Positions 51,371 through 63,428 of a stretch of 64,000 nt of DNA are shown in pieces. The notes beneath the pieces are model-generated. The model was given only the letters and a program-made list of their open reading frames with translations. It made no database searches and was not told the origin of the DNA. This DNA is from Carposina sasakii. Lineage: Eukaryota > Arthropoda > Insecta > Lepidoptera > Carposinidae. Made by a program: the position numbers and the translations under genes. The stretch lies in contig CP053170.1 of the NCBI GenBank assembly GCA_014607495.2, positions 3,348,001 to 3,412,000 of the forward strand, in the 5' to 3' direction. Position 1 is the first letter of the stretch. Each line of letters starts with the position of its first letter.

Positions 51371-54300
51371 TTAGGTACCTTCATAATATCTTAACCCGCC
51401 CTTTCTTACCCTGGTATAGTCTTACACTGAGTAAATAGCGCCACCAAGCAAAGGAACTGTTTGGTGAAACGGACTATAGGAAAAATGCCGTATTTACTTC
51501 TTTTGTTAATAATAAAACTATCAAAGATAACACAGCATCTTAATATACAACGAATGCAGTGATAATAACGGTGCTGTCTTTTATTTATGATAAAAATGAA
51601 CCAAATATACTAAGTTATTCGCCGTTACTTTATTAATAAAATTATGTATAAGTTATCGCTCAATTAATTATAGTCTGTGAAAGATATAGTTTAGGTGTAA
51701 TTACTGTTACTGAGAACCATAAAAAAATATTTGCCATAAATTTTAAGCATAATTTTATATTATTTCTAGACTTTTAGAGCCAAACATAAAGGAACAAGAA
51801 TAAAATTAAATAGTAACTGTAGAGAATTTCACCAGGGAAACCTTTTTCAACTTCCAAAAATCTTAGGAATTTCTAAAAGGAAATTTCTAGAATTGCTCAA
51901 AAATTGGGTGACCTAATGGTATATGTAATAAATAACACTTTAATATAAGTACCTAGTGTTGTGTCCTTTTAACATTAAAGAACTTAGGTATAGTATAATA
52001 CTATGTAGGTACCTAATTGCTAGGTGTAAAAGTCACATTAAGCGACTGGGACATTTATATCTCGCTCTGCCTTGAATAAAACACATAGTGCGAGCGCGAG
52101 CGCATGATTTACTGGCTGTTGAGTTTTCTGCTCATAACTGTTAGATTGATATTATAATTAAGCATTTTGATCAATATATTTTTAATTCTCCTAGTAAGAT
52201 TACAAAATATAAACTAGAATATCTTATTGCTCAACTGTTTTTCTATTAGATGTATGTAATTAGTTTGTTTTATTAAGTAGCAATCTTCCATCAGTTTCTA
52301 CAATTAAGATCTATCACTTTGTTTAACCACGCCCATTTCTTTAAAAATAAATCTCAAAATCTTCAAGATCATGTTATATTTTAGATTTTTACATTTAAAA
52401 CTTAAAAATCTTTACAGTTCCTACATCATACACATCAATTTCTATGAATTGTAAAAGTTATAAAAAAATAATATCTAATATTAAGTAAATTCGAATTACT
52501 CAGTTCGTACAAATAAATAAATAATATTGCCACATTTTAAAGCAAATGTTGGGTGGTCTGATTTTACTTGTAATAAAATATTACCTATGTTTGACCTTGT
52601 ATGTCGTATATAAAAATTTTGATACCGTTTCGAGGGTAGTATTATTTATTTTTTTGTACAACAAACCTTTTTGCCAATATTTTAACATACATACCTATAG
52701 TTATTTTAGAAGTAAAATGCCCCTTAGCCTTTACAGGATAAGTAGATAAACATTGTTTATTAAGAGACAAAATAATTATAGTCCATACTAACCCGACCTG
52801 AATAAGATATCGACGACAGTGGCCAAAAATTATTATAAAAAATGCAGTGATGGTACTCCTTGAAATACATAATTGTAGATTTATGTTTGTCCATTACTGA
52901 ATCTATAAGATTACATACTTACATACTCTTCGAGATTTCTGTACCTAATAATTGTTTTTTAGAAGGTATGTATGGACTATAATATTTTAATTATGATATT
53001 AGATTTTTAAGTTTGTATATTTTATTGGCATAATATGCCTGAAACAATAAAATCAAAATGTCTTCCAATTTTGTAAATTTTTATTTAATTTTGTGATAGA
53101 GATATCAGTTAAATATTCGTTTTAATTATTGTGTATAAGTTTTATATGTTCTGAATAGATCATTTTAATAATAAGTATCTTTGCTGGCGATATTATACTT
53201 ATTTATAAATTAGTTTTTATAAACGGTCAGTTTTATTATAAAATAATATTAAAATAAATTTAAAAATACCCATGACTTTGGTAGCAATCATGACTGTTCT
53301 TTATAATGTATAATTTTATAAGTTGTGTTTGTTGGCTTATTTTATTTAGAAAGTCTATTTCTTACACACTTTTTAAATGTTTATTTTCACAAAATCTATA
53401 AAGTAAATTATTTTTATATTTATATACTTATTGTTATAATTTAGATGTTTTATCGCTATATGTTTCAGAGACTGTTGTGTTAGATTAAGTATAAATTAAT
53501 CCAAAAATATAAGTCACATCACATAGCGCGCATTATATTTTGAAAGTCTTATTAAATGAAATCTCAAATCATTTCTTATGTAGTAAGTTTATCATGTTAA
53601 AAAATATATTTTACGTAGTTGATAACAAAGAAAAAAAGGACGAATTGAAAATCCTGGAATGTAAAAGTTGACGATTTAGGAACACTTGCCGCCATTGTTT
53701 ATTTCAAAATTGCATTACCATGACCAAACAACTTCGTCAGGTACATGATATTAATAATATTTATGCGTTTGCAACGAGTGTATAACTTTGAAATAGTTTG
53801 TAACTTTACAATTCATTCAATGAGTCCTTAAATAAATAAAAAAAAATATCTGTTCAATTTTACTTACTAAGTTCATAAGTAGTTACATTCTGCCCCGGGT
53901 CTACGCAAATAAGAATATTGGGATTCGCGGGATCACAGTCTGCGCGACTTAAGCTGAGCTTTGTATTTGCGTGAATGTAGATACATAGATAGTGTAAATG
54001 TGCGTCGGCCTTGAGCGCGACGCGAGCTTGGTTTGAACACACACAAATGCAAAGTTGAGCTTATGCCGCGCGCACTGGACTACTAAGACTTTTAGTATTG
54101 CAACATTTTCATAAAGTTTTATTTCCTGTACATATTATGTAGTTTTAGTGCCAATTTTCCTTCAGAAAACCTTTTCACCACTCGGCGAGTCACGATTGTA
54201 ATCCTCTCATCAACATTATCCAGTGATATTTTTGTACGAACGTTATCATTATTAAAGTGTGATCGAAGAATGTGTTGCCCCATTCGCACTTATGATTTAA

Positions 54301-54579
54301 TCGTTGTAGTGCGAAAGGGGCAGCTATATTATACAATCCAGAAACGGTTTTTTTATTTAAGTATTCCTCGACCGCACTTATGTTATTGTTACCTACTTAC
54401 AATAATTGTTGTTCTTTGATAGGTCTGTTGATATAATTAGATAATAATAGATATTTAATAATATAATAATTTTCGTAGTATTAGTCAATTAGAAAGTGCA
54501 ATGTTAGATTTTAGCCGTCGCGATGCCAAAATTACTTGGTTTGATTTAATACAAAGTAGTGAATTTTATTATTCTAATG

Positions 54580-54589
54580 AATAAATAAA
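54580..54589 (+). terminator. Candidate distal poly(A) signal for the exon 14 form
   Basis: Two overlapping AATAAA motifs are followed about 20 bases later by a TTGTTTTATTTT tract, the arrangement of an insect cleavage site. If used, the 3' UTR of the exon 14 isoform would be about 5 kb and would include small foldback repeats. Nearer sites are possible. Confidence 0.3.
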
Positions 54590-54804
54590 GTTAGATCAAA
54601 GTATCCTTGTTTTATTTTGCCAACATGATGAATTTTTCTCCCTTCAATTCAATCATTGCTTTTCACAGAAGTAGGTAAATTGAAAATTTAAGGGAGAAGA
54701 ATGTAACAACGGAGAGTGATTCGTAATGATTCACCATTTAGGCTTTAATGGAAAAGTAGTTACCTCAGCAATACAACGTCTACATATTTTGAAAAATATC
54801 AAAT

Positions 54805-54913
54805 TATAAAATTATTAATAAAGAAAATGGAAAAAATTCTTCACCCGAGCGGGAATCGAACCCACGACCACTGCAAACCATGCCAGCCGCTATAACCACT
54901 AAGCCACCGGGTC
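54805..54913 (-). mobile_element. Very short tRNA-derived SINE (about 109 bp) with target-site duplication
   Basis: On the minus strand: GACCCGGTGGCTTAGTGGTT (A box), perfect B box GGTTCGATTCC, then a short tail ATTTTTTCCATTTTCTTTAT. Flanked by AAATATCAAAT at 54794-54804 and 54914-54924, an 11-bp target-site duplication. The anticodon stem does not pair, so it is not a working tRNA. Confidence 0.85.
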
Positions 54914-55115
54914 AAATATCAAATATTAAAAAAGTACATACATACATACATATACTTATTGAATAAAAAAATGTAGGTAGATTGAGACATTTAAGTATTT
55001 TATTTTACTTAATTATCAAGTTAGTTAGCGCCATATTTGAGGGTAAGATCATATTTAGGTATGTGACAATGATATAAAAATGCACTAGAAAATAAACCAC
55101 TTATTAAAAAAATTA

Positions 55116-55592
55116 GGGTAAGATGATATTTATTTGACAGTGACGTTGAAAAATGCGTGAGAAAGAGGAGGAGAGAAACGACCTAAGCTGACCTAAGCAT
55201 CTTCCGTCCCTTTTCTTCCATACCCTCCCGATAACACCTCTTGCTGCCTTCTGGTAGTTGTGGGCCATTTCATGGTGTTTCTGAAATTTGTTAAAATTTT
55301 CATGTGCACACTGACTGTACTTTGAAAGTCTTTCTTTGACCATTTGTAGCAAAAAATTTTCATTCGCGAACACCTCTTACTGCCTTCTGCTACCCTAGTA
55401 CTTCGAGAGCCATTTCTTGAGTTTGTTCACTAAAATTGCGTTAAAAATTAAATGTGCATGTCTAATTAACACCTCTTGGCAACTTCTGCTATCCTAGTAC
55501 CTACTATTATGCCTGCTTATGGCACGCGGACGTGTCTCCCTTTCTTTCGCGCACTTTTTAAACGTCACTGTCAAATAAATATCTTTTTACCC
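55116..55592. mobile_element. Foldback element with about 60-bp TIRs and internal tandem repeat
   Basis: GGGTAAGATGATATTTATTT then GACAGTGACGTT on the left, inverted near-copy on the right. Inside, AACACCTCTT(G/A)CTGCCTTCTG-type units start at about 55234, 55371 and 55470. Diverged extra arms lie outside at 55038-55070 and 55609-55655. The 86-codon minus ORF here is repeat-derived. Confidence 0.75.
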
Positions 55593-56380
55593 TCATTTTT
55601 TATAAATTTTTCGTGACGTTTACGTCACTTTCAAATAAATAGGATTTTTACTAATTTTTTTCAAACATGACGAAAGCTTGTTTATTTACAGAAATATCAT
55701 CTACCTGACCTATGTACCTACATTTTTTCACCATTTTCACAATCTTCTGGTGGCAAGGCAGCTTTGAACCTCACAGCATTGCTTTCAGTAACTTTAGCAA
55801 TAAAGGTACCTAAATAAAACACAGTATTCACAATATCAGTTTTTATTTAAGTCACCACATTAAGTAGTATGACACATTTACATTATACTTATGGAAATCT
55901 TATTTTACAATAATTAAGGTCGATTTTCATATGGATTTACAAATACGATGGAATTTAATGATAAAGACAGGTATATCCAACCATTTGAGAAAGAGCCAAT
56001 AAATATATAATGCAAAGCCTAAATCCCGCATAGAAAAATAACAGAAAAATAATCATGATTCTGAAAATCCCGGACTCAGGCAATTTAATTTTTCAATAGT
56101 AAGTATATGGATGAAACTTGGTACACACTATTTTGGGAATTTTTCTATTACCTTCATAACTACCCTCAAATGACTCTTCTAATCTTGGTATACACAGCGT
56201 TTAATGACACAAATGTTAGGTTCTTGTCAATCATCATTACATAAGAGGATAATGTAGCATAACGCAGCACAGCATGATCCAATCACTAGTGCCCATCACC
56301 CGCGACACCGTTTTCTATTTTATTATGTAGTTGCTAACATTAGTGTCACAGAAGGCCTTACCACCAGAGATCTGCTCTAT

Positions 56381-56659
56381 ACAGGGTGTAACAAAAAGGG
56401 TATGTTAAGCGAAAAGCTATTTAAATAGCCCACTAAAAGGAACCTACCCACAAAATTTCAAACTCGAAATCACATGTTTATTTTTCCAGATAGTATGGAG
56501 AATTCCTAAACAACTCAGGAATGTTCATAACATATCTTTTTGAAAACCCTCATTTTTATAAACATGCGATTTCGAGTCACTTAATATTGGAAATAGGTTC
56601 TCTATAGTGAGCTATTTACATAGCTTTTCGCTTAACATACCCTTTCTGTTACACCTGTA
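56381..56659. mobile_element. MITE family M1 copy 3
   Basis: ACAGGGTGTAACAAAAAGGG ... CCCTTTCTGTTACACCTGT. Confidence 0.85.
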
Positions 56660-56965
56660 TATGGTCCATGATGTCAATGAAGTTGAATGGCGGAGATACG
56701 CTGCCAACATATGCAACCTACATTTTTTCATCATCACAATCTTCTGGTGGCGGAAAGGCAGCTTTGAACCTATTTCTCATAGGTCCTGAATATTTTCCAG
56801 ATAGTATGGAGTACCAACGTTTCCTAAACAACCCAGGAATTCAAGTTACAATTAAAAATATATTGTTCGACACATTTAAAGCAAAATTCGGATTTGATAC
56901 TACACTATTCGTCACCTTAAAAATTAATAATAAGCAAGTAAAAAATGGTGTAAACCCACAATTAT

Positions 56966-57025
56966 AGCTCACAACCTTTCTAGTCTGATCACAGCTGACA
57001 AATTACACGCTATATATAACATTAT
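56966..57025. repeat. Perfect 60-bp direct repeat, copy 1
   Basis: Starts AGCTCACAACCTTTCTAGTC; identical for 60 bases to 57837-57896, 871 bp apart. Confidence 0.9.
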
Positions 57026-57639
57026 ACATCCTGACTTCTGTTATTTGGGCGATACCTGTACGACTTCTATGGTCCATGATGTCAATGAAGTTGATTTATG
57101 GCGGTCAAGATTTGACATATCATAATGTTTCCAATGTGAGACCGGCTACCACGATTCAATTTTGTTTTCAATCTGTTCAATCGATAAATTGCGCAGTTTG
57201 TTTCACATTCTTTTCGTTAGTTATAGCAGACCACATTATAAACTGAATACAAAAATTTAAGACGGCGGCTCAATAAGTTATTTCTGGAACAAGGTAATAG
57301 GTCCTGATCGTGTGTATACCCTTTATTGTGGGTCTCATCACAAATCTTTTTTGTCGTTTTGTGCATATCGTAGTTCCATATTATTACCAACGATATATTT
57401 TTAAGTCACAAAACTACACAAAATAAAACGCGCTCAGTTTTTTTAATTGTGAAATAAATATAAAAAGTTCTGTTACAAATAAATAAAATTAAAAATATAT
57501 TGTTCTTTATATATAAAATAATAAAAGACATAGTTAATGGTATGGACATTGGAACAACATGCAGAAATGTCTGGTTTTCTATCGTGTCTTTTACAAATTG
57601 TTATTACTTATATATAAATATTATTGCAGAAAACGGAAA

Positions 57640-58260
57640 TGGACCCGCGTATTTGATACTACGATAACAATGATTTTCCGGACGACATTGGACGAAGATC
57701 TATCAGATGACGAACTTAAGGCCGAAAGGCTCTACCACCTCGAATGTTCCAGAATCTGATGAATCGGAGTCTGAACCTGAAGTAAAAATTGCCCTCCACT
57801 TGCTGTAAGGGTGAAAACCCAGTCACTATACTATCAAGCTCACAACCTTTCTAGTCTGATCACAGCTGACAAATTACACGCTATATATAACATTATCAAC
57901 CATCTTAGGGCACCCCAAAGTCAGTACAATAATGTCCTGTAATCGGTTTGAAGAAATCAAACGTTTTATTCATTTTAACGATAATTCTACACAAATACCG
58001 AAAGGTCGCCATATTTGACTGGATTTCGACAGTTCCTAAAGAAGAGTACATGGCAGTGGATGACTACCCACTAAAAGCAGGTATCCGGTAATAAAGTTCT
58101 CAGTACTTGAGATTTTACTGGAGCTCAAGTCCAATACATCTGAATTGATTGCCCAAATTAGTACTTCCAGTGAAACTACCAAGTTATTCTTCGATAATTG
58201 GTAACGTCGAATTTGACATAGCAATAAAATAATGTTACAAGGTTCAAAATTTAAAAAAAA
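57640..58260 (+). pseudogene. Decayed piggyBac-like transposase fragment
   Basis: Short frames with piggyBac signatures in order: an acidic start (LDEDLSDDELKAE), MSCNRFEEIKRFIHFNDNST at 57932, then EEYMAVDD (first catalytic Asp region) and TTKLFFDNW (second). They are interrupted by stops and frameshifts. Much older and of a different lineage than the copy at 20-23 kb. Confidence 0.65.
57837..57896. repeat. Perfect 60-bp direct repeat, copy 2
   Basis: Identical to 56966-57025. Lies immediately 5' of, and partly in frame with, the piggyBac-like MSCNRFEEI block. Confidence 0.9.
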
Positions 58261-58749
58261 GGGAGAGGGGCAACGTTGCTCGACAATACAGACGTAACCT
58301 GGTCAAGGGTGGTTTTGTTACGTTCATCATCTGTTACCAAATAATCGTGATCCGTATGATTTATAATAGGCGTAGTTTACCGGTCCAGATAAGGTCAGCG
58401 TTCTACCATCGGAATTTTTCCATATGATTATGGTTTGGGCGAGCCTTAGTTACTATGTGCATGACCAGTACATGTCAAATATCTACGAGTCACAAAAGAG
58501 GACGACCTTCTTAAGACGTTAGCGATGCTGTTATGCCATCCAGGGGTGCTGCTACTAGAAGTTAAATGTGGAGTCAAACCAATGGAACAAGGTAATAAGC
58601 AGATTGAATGCCAAATTGAATCGTGTGAAAGCCGGTTTAAGAAACGATGCACATTTGAGATGGCTGTATAGGACGATACCTATAACTAGGAATCTTAAAA
58701 TGAGGGTAATTGTAAAATAATAAAAATGTTTAGTTCCGACATAAGCCCC

Positions 58750-58880
58750 CCTAGCATGACCACGCATCGTGGATATCGTATCGTCTCTGTACAGAATTCA
58801 ACATGGCGGCTATATTTATCGTATTTTGACAGGCTAATTGTCGATAAATCGGTTTATCATATCGTGTTTCGCAGATACGA
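58750..58880 (-). repeat. Inverse copy of 9619-9750
   Basis: Reads CATCGTGGATATCGTATCGT to TCGATAAATCGGTTTATCAT on the plus strand. Confidence 0.75.
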
Positions 58881-59164
58881 GGTATCGTACGAGGGCAGCA
58901 TAGAACTTTAGTAGATAGATATTATTACCCAAGTTCCTGGAAATCAGGCACTGGAGTTATGCCTTTTTTAGTTAATTTCTAAGAAAAATCAACGGAAATT
59001 ACGTCGGGAAAACCTTTGAAAACTAGTGTAAAATTGTAGTTATTCTATCAAAACGGACTATAATAAACTAAAGTTATCTCTCATCAGGCATAATACCGGA
59101 TAAAAACCGTGCATATCAAAGTGCCCCAATTCTATTAGTTCCAAGTATAAATTGTAAATAGACA

Positions 59165-59265
59165 GGGTATATTGACGCACACAAATATTTGACCCAACCG
59201 GGACTCGAACTCAACACTACAGTTAAATTCCATGGGATTTCCGCTAAGTTACCCTTATAACTGCA
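59165..59265 (-). mobile_element. tRNA-derived SINE head, fourth family
   Basis: Minus strand reads a TAACTTAGCGG A-box-like segment and GAGTTCGAGTCCCGG B box about 45 bases later. Only the head is clear. Confidence 0.5.
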
Positions 59266-59644
59266 TTATTAATATAGCAATGCTAGCAAAACGACATTTA
59301 AAGCCTAGTCAAGACGCTCCCTCTTTGACAAAGCCTTAAATGTGCAGTTACAGACACAATAAAAAGTAACGTCACTCCCACCCATGCCCATTAATTTACA
59401 CTTGTCAATAAGAAAATACAAATATCCAAATCTCTTCACAAATCATCACACAAGTTACGCTTAAAAAAAAATCTAAACCAAAATGTATCAAAAAATATTA
59501 TAAGTATTTACAAAAGTAAATAAAAGAAATATCGGGCAAAGAAGAATATAAGTTTGCGTATTACTGCCATAACCTCGATTAATTTCTTATCCAGAATTAA
59601 GTTTATTTACGCTCTTATCTATCTATCTTCTATCTATCTATACA

Positions 59645-59972
59645 TATAATATATATAATAAAAATGTAACGGATCGCTGTCTGTACATGGAAGATATAGG
59701 TATATGAGAAAAAGTATTATAAGAGACCTTTATCAACGCAATGGTACCCAAAAGAATGATTTGTAGAATTTTTGTCTGTTTGTCTGTGCGTTTGTGCACG
59801 CTAACCTCAGAAAGGCTGAACCGATTTCGATGCAGTTTTCAGGGATATATTGTGACAGATCCCACTTAACATACAGGCTACTTTTTATCTAGGGAAAATG
59901 TTTTTATCCTGGATAATTTCGACATTTTGTTTTTTCTGTAGTCCACGCGAACTAAGTCGCGGGCGTCCACTA
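59645..59972 (+). repeat. Family A copy
   Basis: Runs from ATAATAAAAATGTAACGGAT to GGGCGTCCACTA. Confidence 0.85.
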
Positions 59973-60223
59973 TTAATAATTAATTTAGTCCACTCAGTCC
60001 GACCCCGAACTTAAACTCTTGACGTTTCCATGTAAAACAATCACTTGACAGGGTAAAATAAAATTATGACATTTGTAATCCATGTGCTAATTAGAAATAA
60101 CACATAGATACACATACACACGGCTGTGTTCTTAAAACCTGGTACCTAGAATCGCAGGATCACGAAGGAAATCCAGCAGCCATGTACAAGATCATTATAA
60201 TATTAAGAATAAAGAACATTAAA

Positions 60224-60582
60224 GGCCGATTTTTACAAACGTCAGATAGCCTATCAGAGGAATAAAGTCGATGCTGTCTATACAGGGTGTAAAAAAGGGT
60301 GTGTTAAGCGAAAAGCTATGAATATATATAGCCCATTATAAAGAACCTATTCCCAAAATTTAAGACTCGAAATCACATGTTTATTTTTCAAGATTGTATG
60401 AACATGCCTGACTTGTTTAGAAATTCTCCATACTAACTGGAAAAATAAACATTTGATTTCTCTATAGTGGCCTATTTTCGTAGCTTTTCGTTTAACATAC
60501 CCCTTTTGTTACACCCTCACGTTAAAAAGACTGCACCAACTTAATTCCTCTGATAGGCTATCTGACGTTTGGAAACATCGGC
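60224..60582. mobile_element. Foldback MITE family F copy 1, interrupted by M1 copy 4
   Basis: Arms: GGCCGATTTTTACAAACGTC with AGATAGCCTATCAGAGGAAT, and the reverse complement ending GACGTTTGGAAACATCGGC. Confidence 0.8.
60282..60517. mobile_element. MITE family M1 copy 4, nested in foldback F1
   Basis: TIRs as in the other M1 copies. Splits the foldback element at 60224-60582. Confidence 0.85.
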
Positions 60583-60786
60583 ACTATGAATAACAAACTA
60601 TCCGAGGTTATGGTTTAAATCCGCGGGTTCTGCATAAAAAATTACACTCGAGCGAAAAATTTGGAATGCTAATCAAGTTTCAAGATTAAAAATATAATTT
60701 TTAGTAGAAAAATAAAAGTCATAGTTCTTAAGTAACATTGCTATTATATTAGGCAATGTTTGACATTGCGTAGCGTATACTACTTA

Positions 60787-60921
60787 GGGCCGATCTTTCA
60801 ATAGCCAGATAGATTTATCTGAAGGATAAAATTAATGTTGTCTCTATTTTGATCCAGTTTTAGCGTAAGACAGCATCAATTTTATACTTAAGATAGGCTA
60901 TACTTTGGTAAATTCAGCCCT
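60787..60921. mobile_element. Foldback MITE family F copy 2, uninterrupted
   Basis: About 135 bp, GGGCCGATCTTTCAATAGCC to AAATTCAGCCC; shows the length of the element without insertions. Confidence 0.65.
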
Positions 60922-61098
60922 TATAAGGTTAAAACGCATTATAGCGGCACGGAAAATATTATTTCTAGTCGTAGCTTAACCACACAGTCTTAGACAATGT
61001 CACATTATTTATCGATAGTGATGCGTCATCGACACATTTCCTCCAATAGGAAGCCTTCATTTTCGTTCGTCAAATCACGAGATAACCGCTATTGTTAT

Positions 61099-61346
61099 AC
61101 AGGGTGTAACATGTTACAGAGTAACGGTATGTTAAGCAAAAAGAAATGTAAATAGCCCACTATAAAGAACCTATTTCCAAAATTTGAGACTCAAAATCAC
61201 ATGTGTTTAATTTCGAAATTAAACACATGTGAACATTACTAAGATGTTTAGGAATTCTCCATATTATCTGGAAAAATAAACATGCGATTTCGTATCTGAA
61301 ATTTACATAGCTTTTCGCTTAACATACCCCTTTTGTTACACCCTGT
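61099..61346. mobile_element. MITE family M1 copy 5
   Basis: ACAGGGTGTAAC ... GTTACACCCTGT, flanked by TAT/ATA. Holds an internal palindrome around AATTTCGAAATT. Confidence 0.85.
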
Positions 61347-61645
61347 ATACATCATCTTCCTGTTCTTATCTCATTATTTAAGGGGTCGGCGTTATATCGA
61401 GATAAAGAAATCCTAAGACAATGGTTTCAATTCATTACCTATATATCTCATATTAATTTTACAACTAGTGTGCGAAATAAGTCGACGTTGTTAATGTTAA
61501 AAAATAAGAAATAAGGTTTGCATATCAATTTAGTATCTACAATTTCGGCCATTTGAAGCTCAATGGCTCAAAAAAGTAGCATAATGTCCGTCCCATTCCC
61601 AAATTGACCAATGTGACATTTTGCGTCCCATTCTAGCTTGTTTTA

Positions 61646-62300
61646 GGGCCGATTTTCTCCAAACGTCAAATAGCCAATCAGAGGAATAAAGTTGATGCTG
61701 TCTTTCTATAAAACTGGACCATAATAGAGACAGTGTCAACATTATTCATCTCATGGCTCCTCCATACAATCGGCGATGTTAGTTCGCCTTGGTTTGTCTC
61801 AATTCGACACTATCATCGTGCAGGCACACACACACACACGGACACACACGCATCCACACGTCGACGTCACAGAATACATTAGTTTATATGAATGATCGAC
61901 GAACGTGTGGGCACCTCCACGAACCAACCGTCGAATGCCTTTGATTAATGCAGTAATTGGGTAGAAAATGCTATATTGCATTAAGTTCGCCCATGTACCA
62001 AAATTTTTGTAGTAAGTTCGGGAGTAAGTTCCATGCTACTGGCGGTCAGGGTCCCAGAGAGAGAAACCTCCTCACGATGCGTGCCGTGTCGAGGAGTACC
62101 GCCTTCTGTATCCTATCATATGTATGACTCCTATTATTATATTATGCCCGTAAAACCGACAAAAGGCGAACGTCGTCGAACCTAGTCGAACTTAGACAAT
62201 CGTCGACGAATGCTCTCTGCCCTCTACAATCGAATCGAGTTTGCGTCAGAGTTCGCCCATTGTATGGAGGAGCCATGATAGGCTATCTGACGTTAGTCAA
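61646..62300. mobile_element. Foldback MITE family F copy 3, interrupted by a 529-bp element
   Basis: Left arm GGGCCGATTTTCTCCAAACG and CCAATCAGAGGAATAAAGTT. The right arm resumes TAGGCTATCTGACGTTAG after 62279. Confidence 0.75.
61751..62279. mobile_element. TIR element, 529 bp, nested in family F copy 3
   Basis: Inverted ends start TCATGGCTCCTCCATACAAT, identical over 20 bp on both sides and continuing with one mismatch. Interior has a (CA)n run and CGTCGAAC/TCGTCGACGA motifs. No long ORF. Non-autonomous DNA transposon by structure. Confidence 0.75.
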
Positions 62301-63230
62301 ATTGGGGTTACAGACAATTGTCGAAACAGTCGAATGTCGTTACTAAAAATATGCTTTGAAAAGACAAAAAAACAATAACAAAACATACTTTGTTAAAGCC
62401 TATAAAAAAGAATTTATCGTTCATTTTAAAAGTAAATATGATTCATAAGCATCGTATTTAAGTAATCTCCATGATAAGTTTGGCGTAACGAGTATCTTGA
62501 AGAAGACAAAGCACTTTTATATGATCTTTTTACAATATGAATGATTTGTGTAAGTAAATAAAATATGAGTGACGTCATAACAGCGCAAAGTATATTAAAA
62601 AAAAAAACTTATTTTTGCTCAGAAATAATTCTGCACGTCTTTAGTAACTTGTGATTGGTCGACAACCGGTCGCTAAGCATCAAGACGATTACGATTATAA
62701 AATCTGAATTTTGTTCGCTACCCTATGTTAGATCAGACGTTTTTAAATCAGTAAATAGGGATATGATTTTCATATTTTGACAGTGAAAATTTCAAAATTG
62801 CAACCAGTTGCAAGTTACAAAATCAGGGGACAATTCTGCTATTTTTTGACTCTACGCTTTAATGAAAGAACCCATAGCGGAATTGACTAATTAATTTACA
62901 TACAATCTCTTAGAGAAAAAATATTATTCCCAAACATTTGACTCGATTTGTGGTAGTATGGATGATCTTGCATCCCGCTTACTCGGTAGTGTTGTCTCCC
63001 TCAATCCGTTTCATATTACAAGTACATTAATTACGTATAGTGCTGATGAACGAAGAATACCTAAAGCAAGCACCGGTAGAGGTAGAAAGAGCTATTCACA
63101 CGCGAGCGACATTCGCAAGGCAACAATGTCAAACCTACTTACTTATAATAAATAGAATAAAGACTCCACTTACTGAACAAGTTATTAATCTATGTTATAT
63201 ATAACCAGACTACAACCTTAAGGTCAAGCC
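62301..63230. other. No gene seen
   Basis: AT-rich; a 65-codon frame at 62958-63155 has no recognisable domain. Confidence 0.4.
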
Positions 63231-63428
63231 AGGCCCCTTAATACCTAACTAGCAAAAGCAAAGCGATAGCGAAAATTGTACAAAAATCGCTGATTGCATG
63301 TCAAATTCGTATTACGTAAAATTAATTTCAAAGGAACTTTGACATTTCAAGGCGAATATTGCACAATTTTCGCTATCGCTTTGCTTCGGCTTTGCCATTG
63401 CAATATACCTAGGTAATCAGGGGGCGGG
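63231..63428. mobile_element. Foldback MITE family G copy 2
   Basis: AAAGCAAAGCGATAGCGAAA then, inverted, TTTCGCTATCGCTTTGCTTC and CCTAGGTAATCAGGGG. Confidence 0.75.

Larger units (their letters stand above)
49497..54579 (+). other. Downstream of the exon 14 stop: possible long 3' UTR
   Basis: AT-rich and stop-dense, with a few foldback repeats (49841-49957, about 50395-50500, 51099-51370, 53880-54075). About 51.6-53.8 kb is unusually free of the window's repeat families. No coding exon found. Confidence 0.4.

Noticed and set aside
54841..54913. Possible genuine tRNA gene on the minus strand
   Set aside because: Anticodon stem does not pair and the unit is flanked by an 11-bp target-site duplication, so it is a SINE.
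55113..55373. 86-codon minus frame with a charged, plausible-looking protein
   Set aside because: Contained within the inverted arm and tandem units of a foldback element.
58262..58680. Continuation of the old piggyBac remnant (YYVHDQYMSNIYESQKR)
   Set aside because: One suggestive motif only, frame broken on both sides; too weak to annotate.
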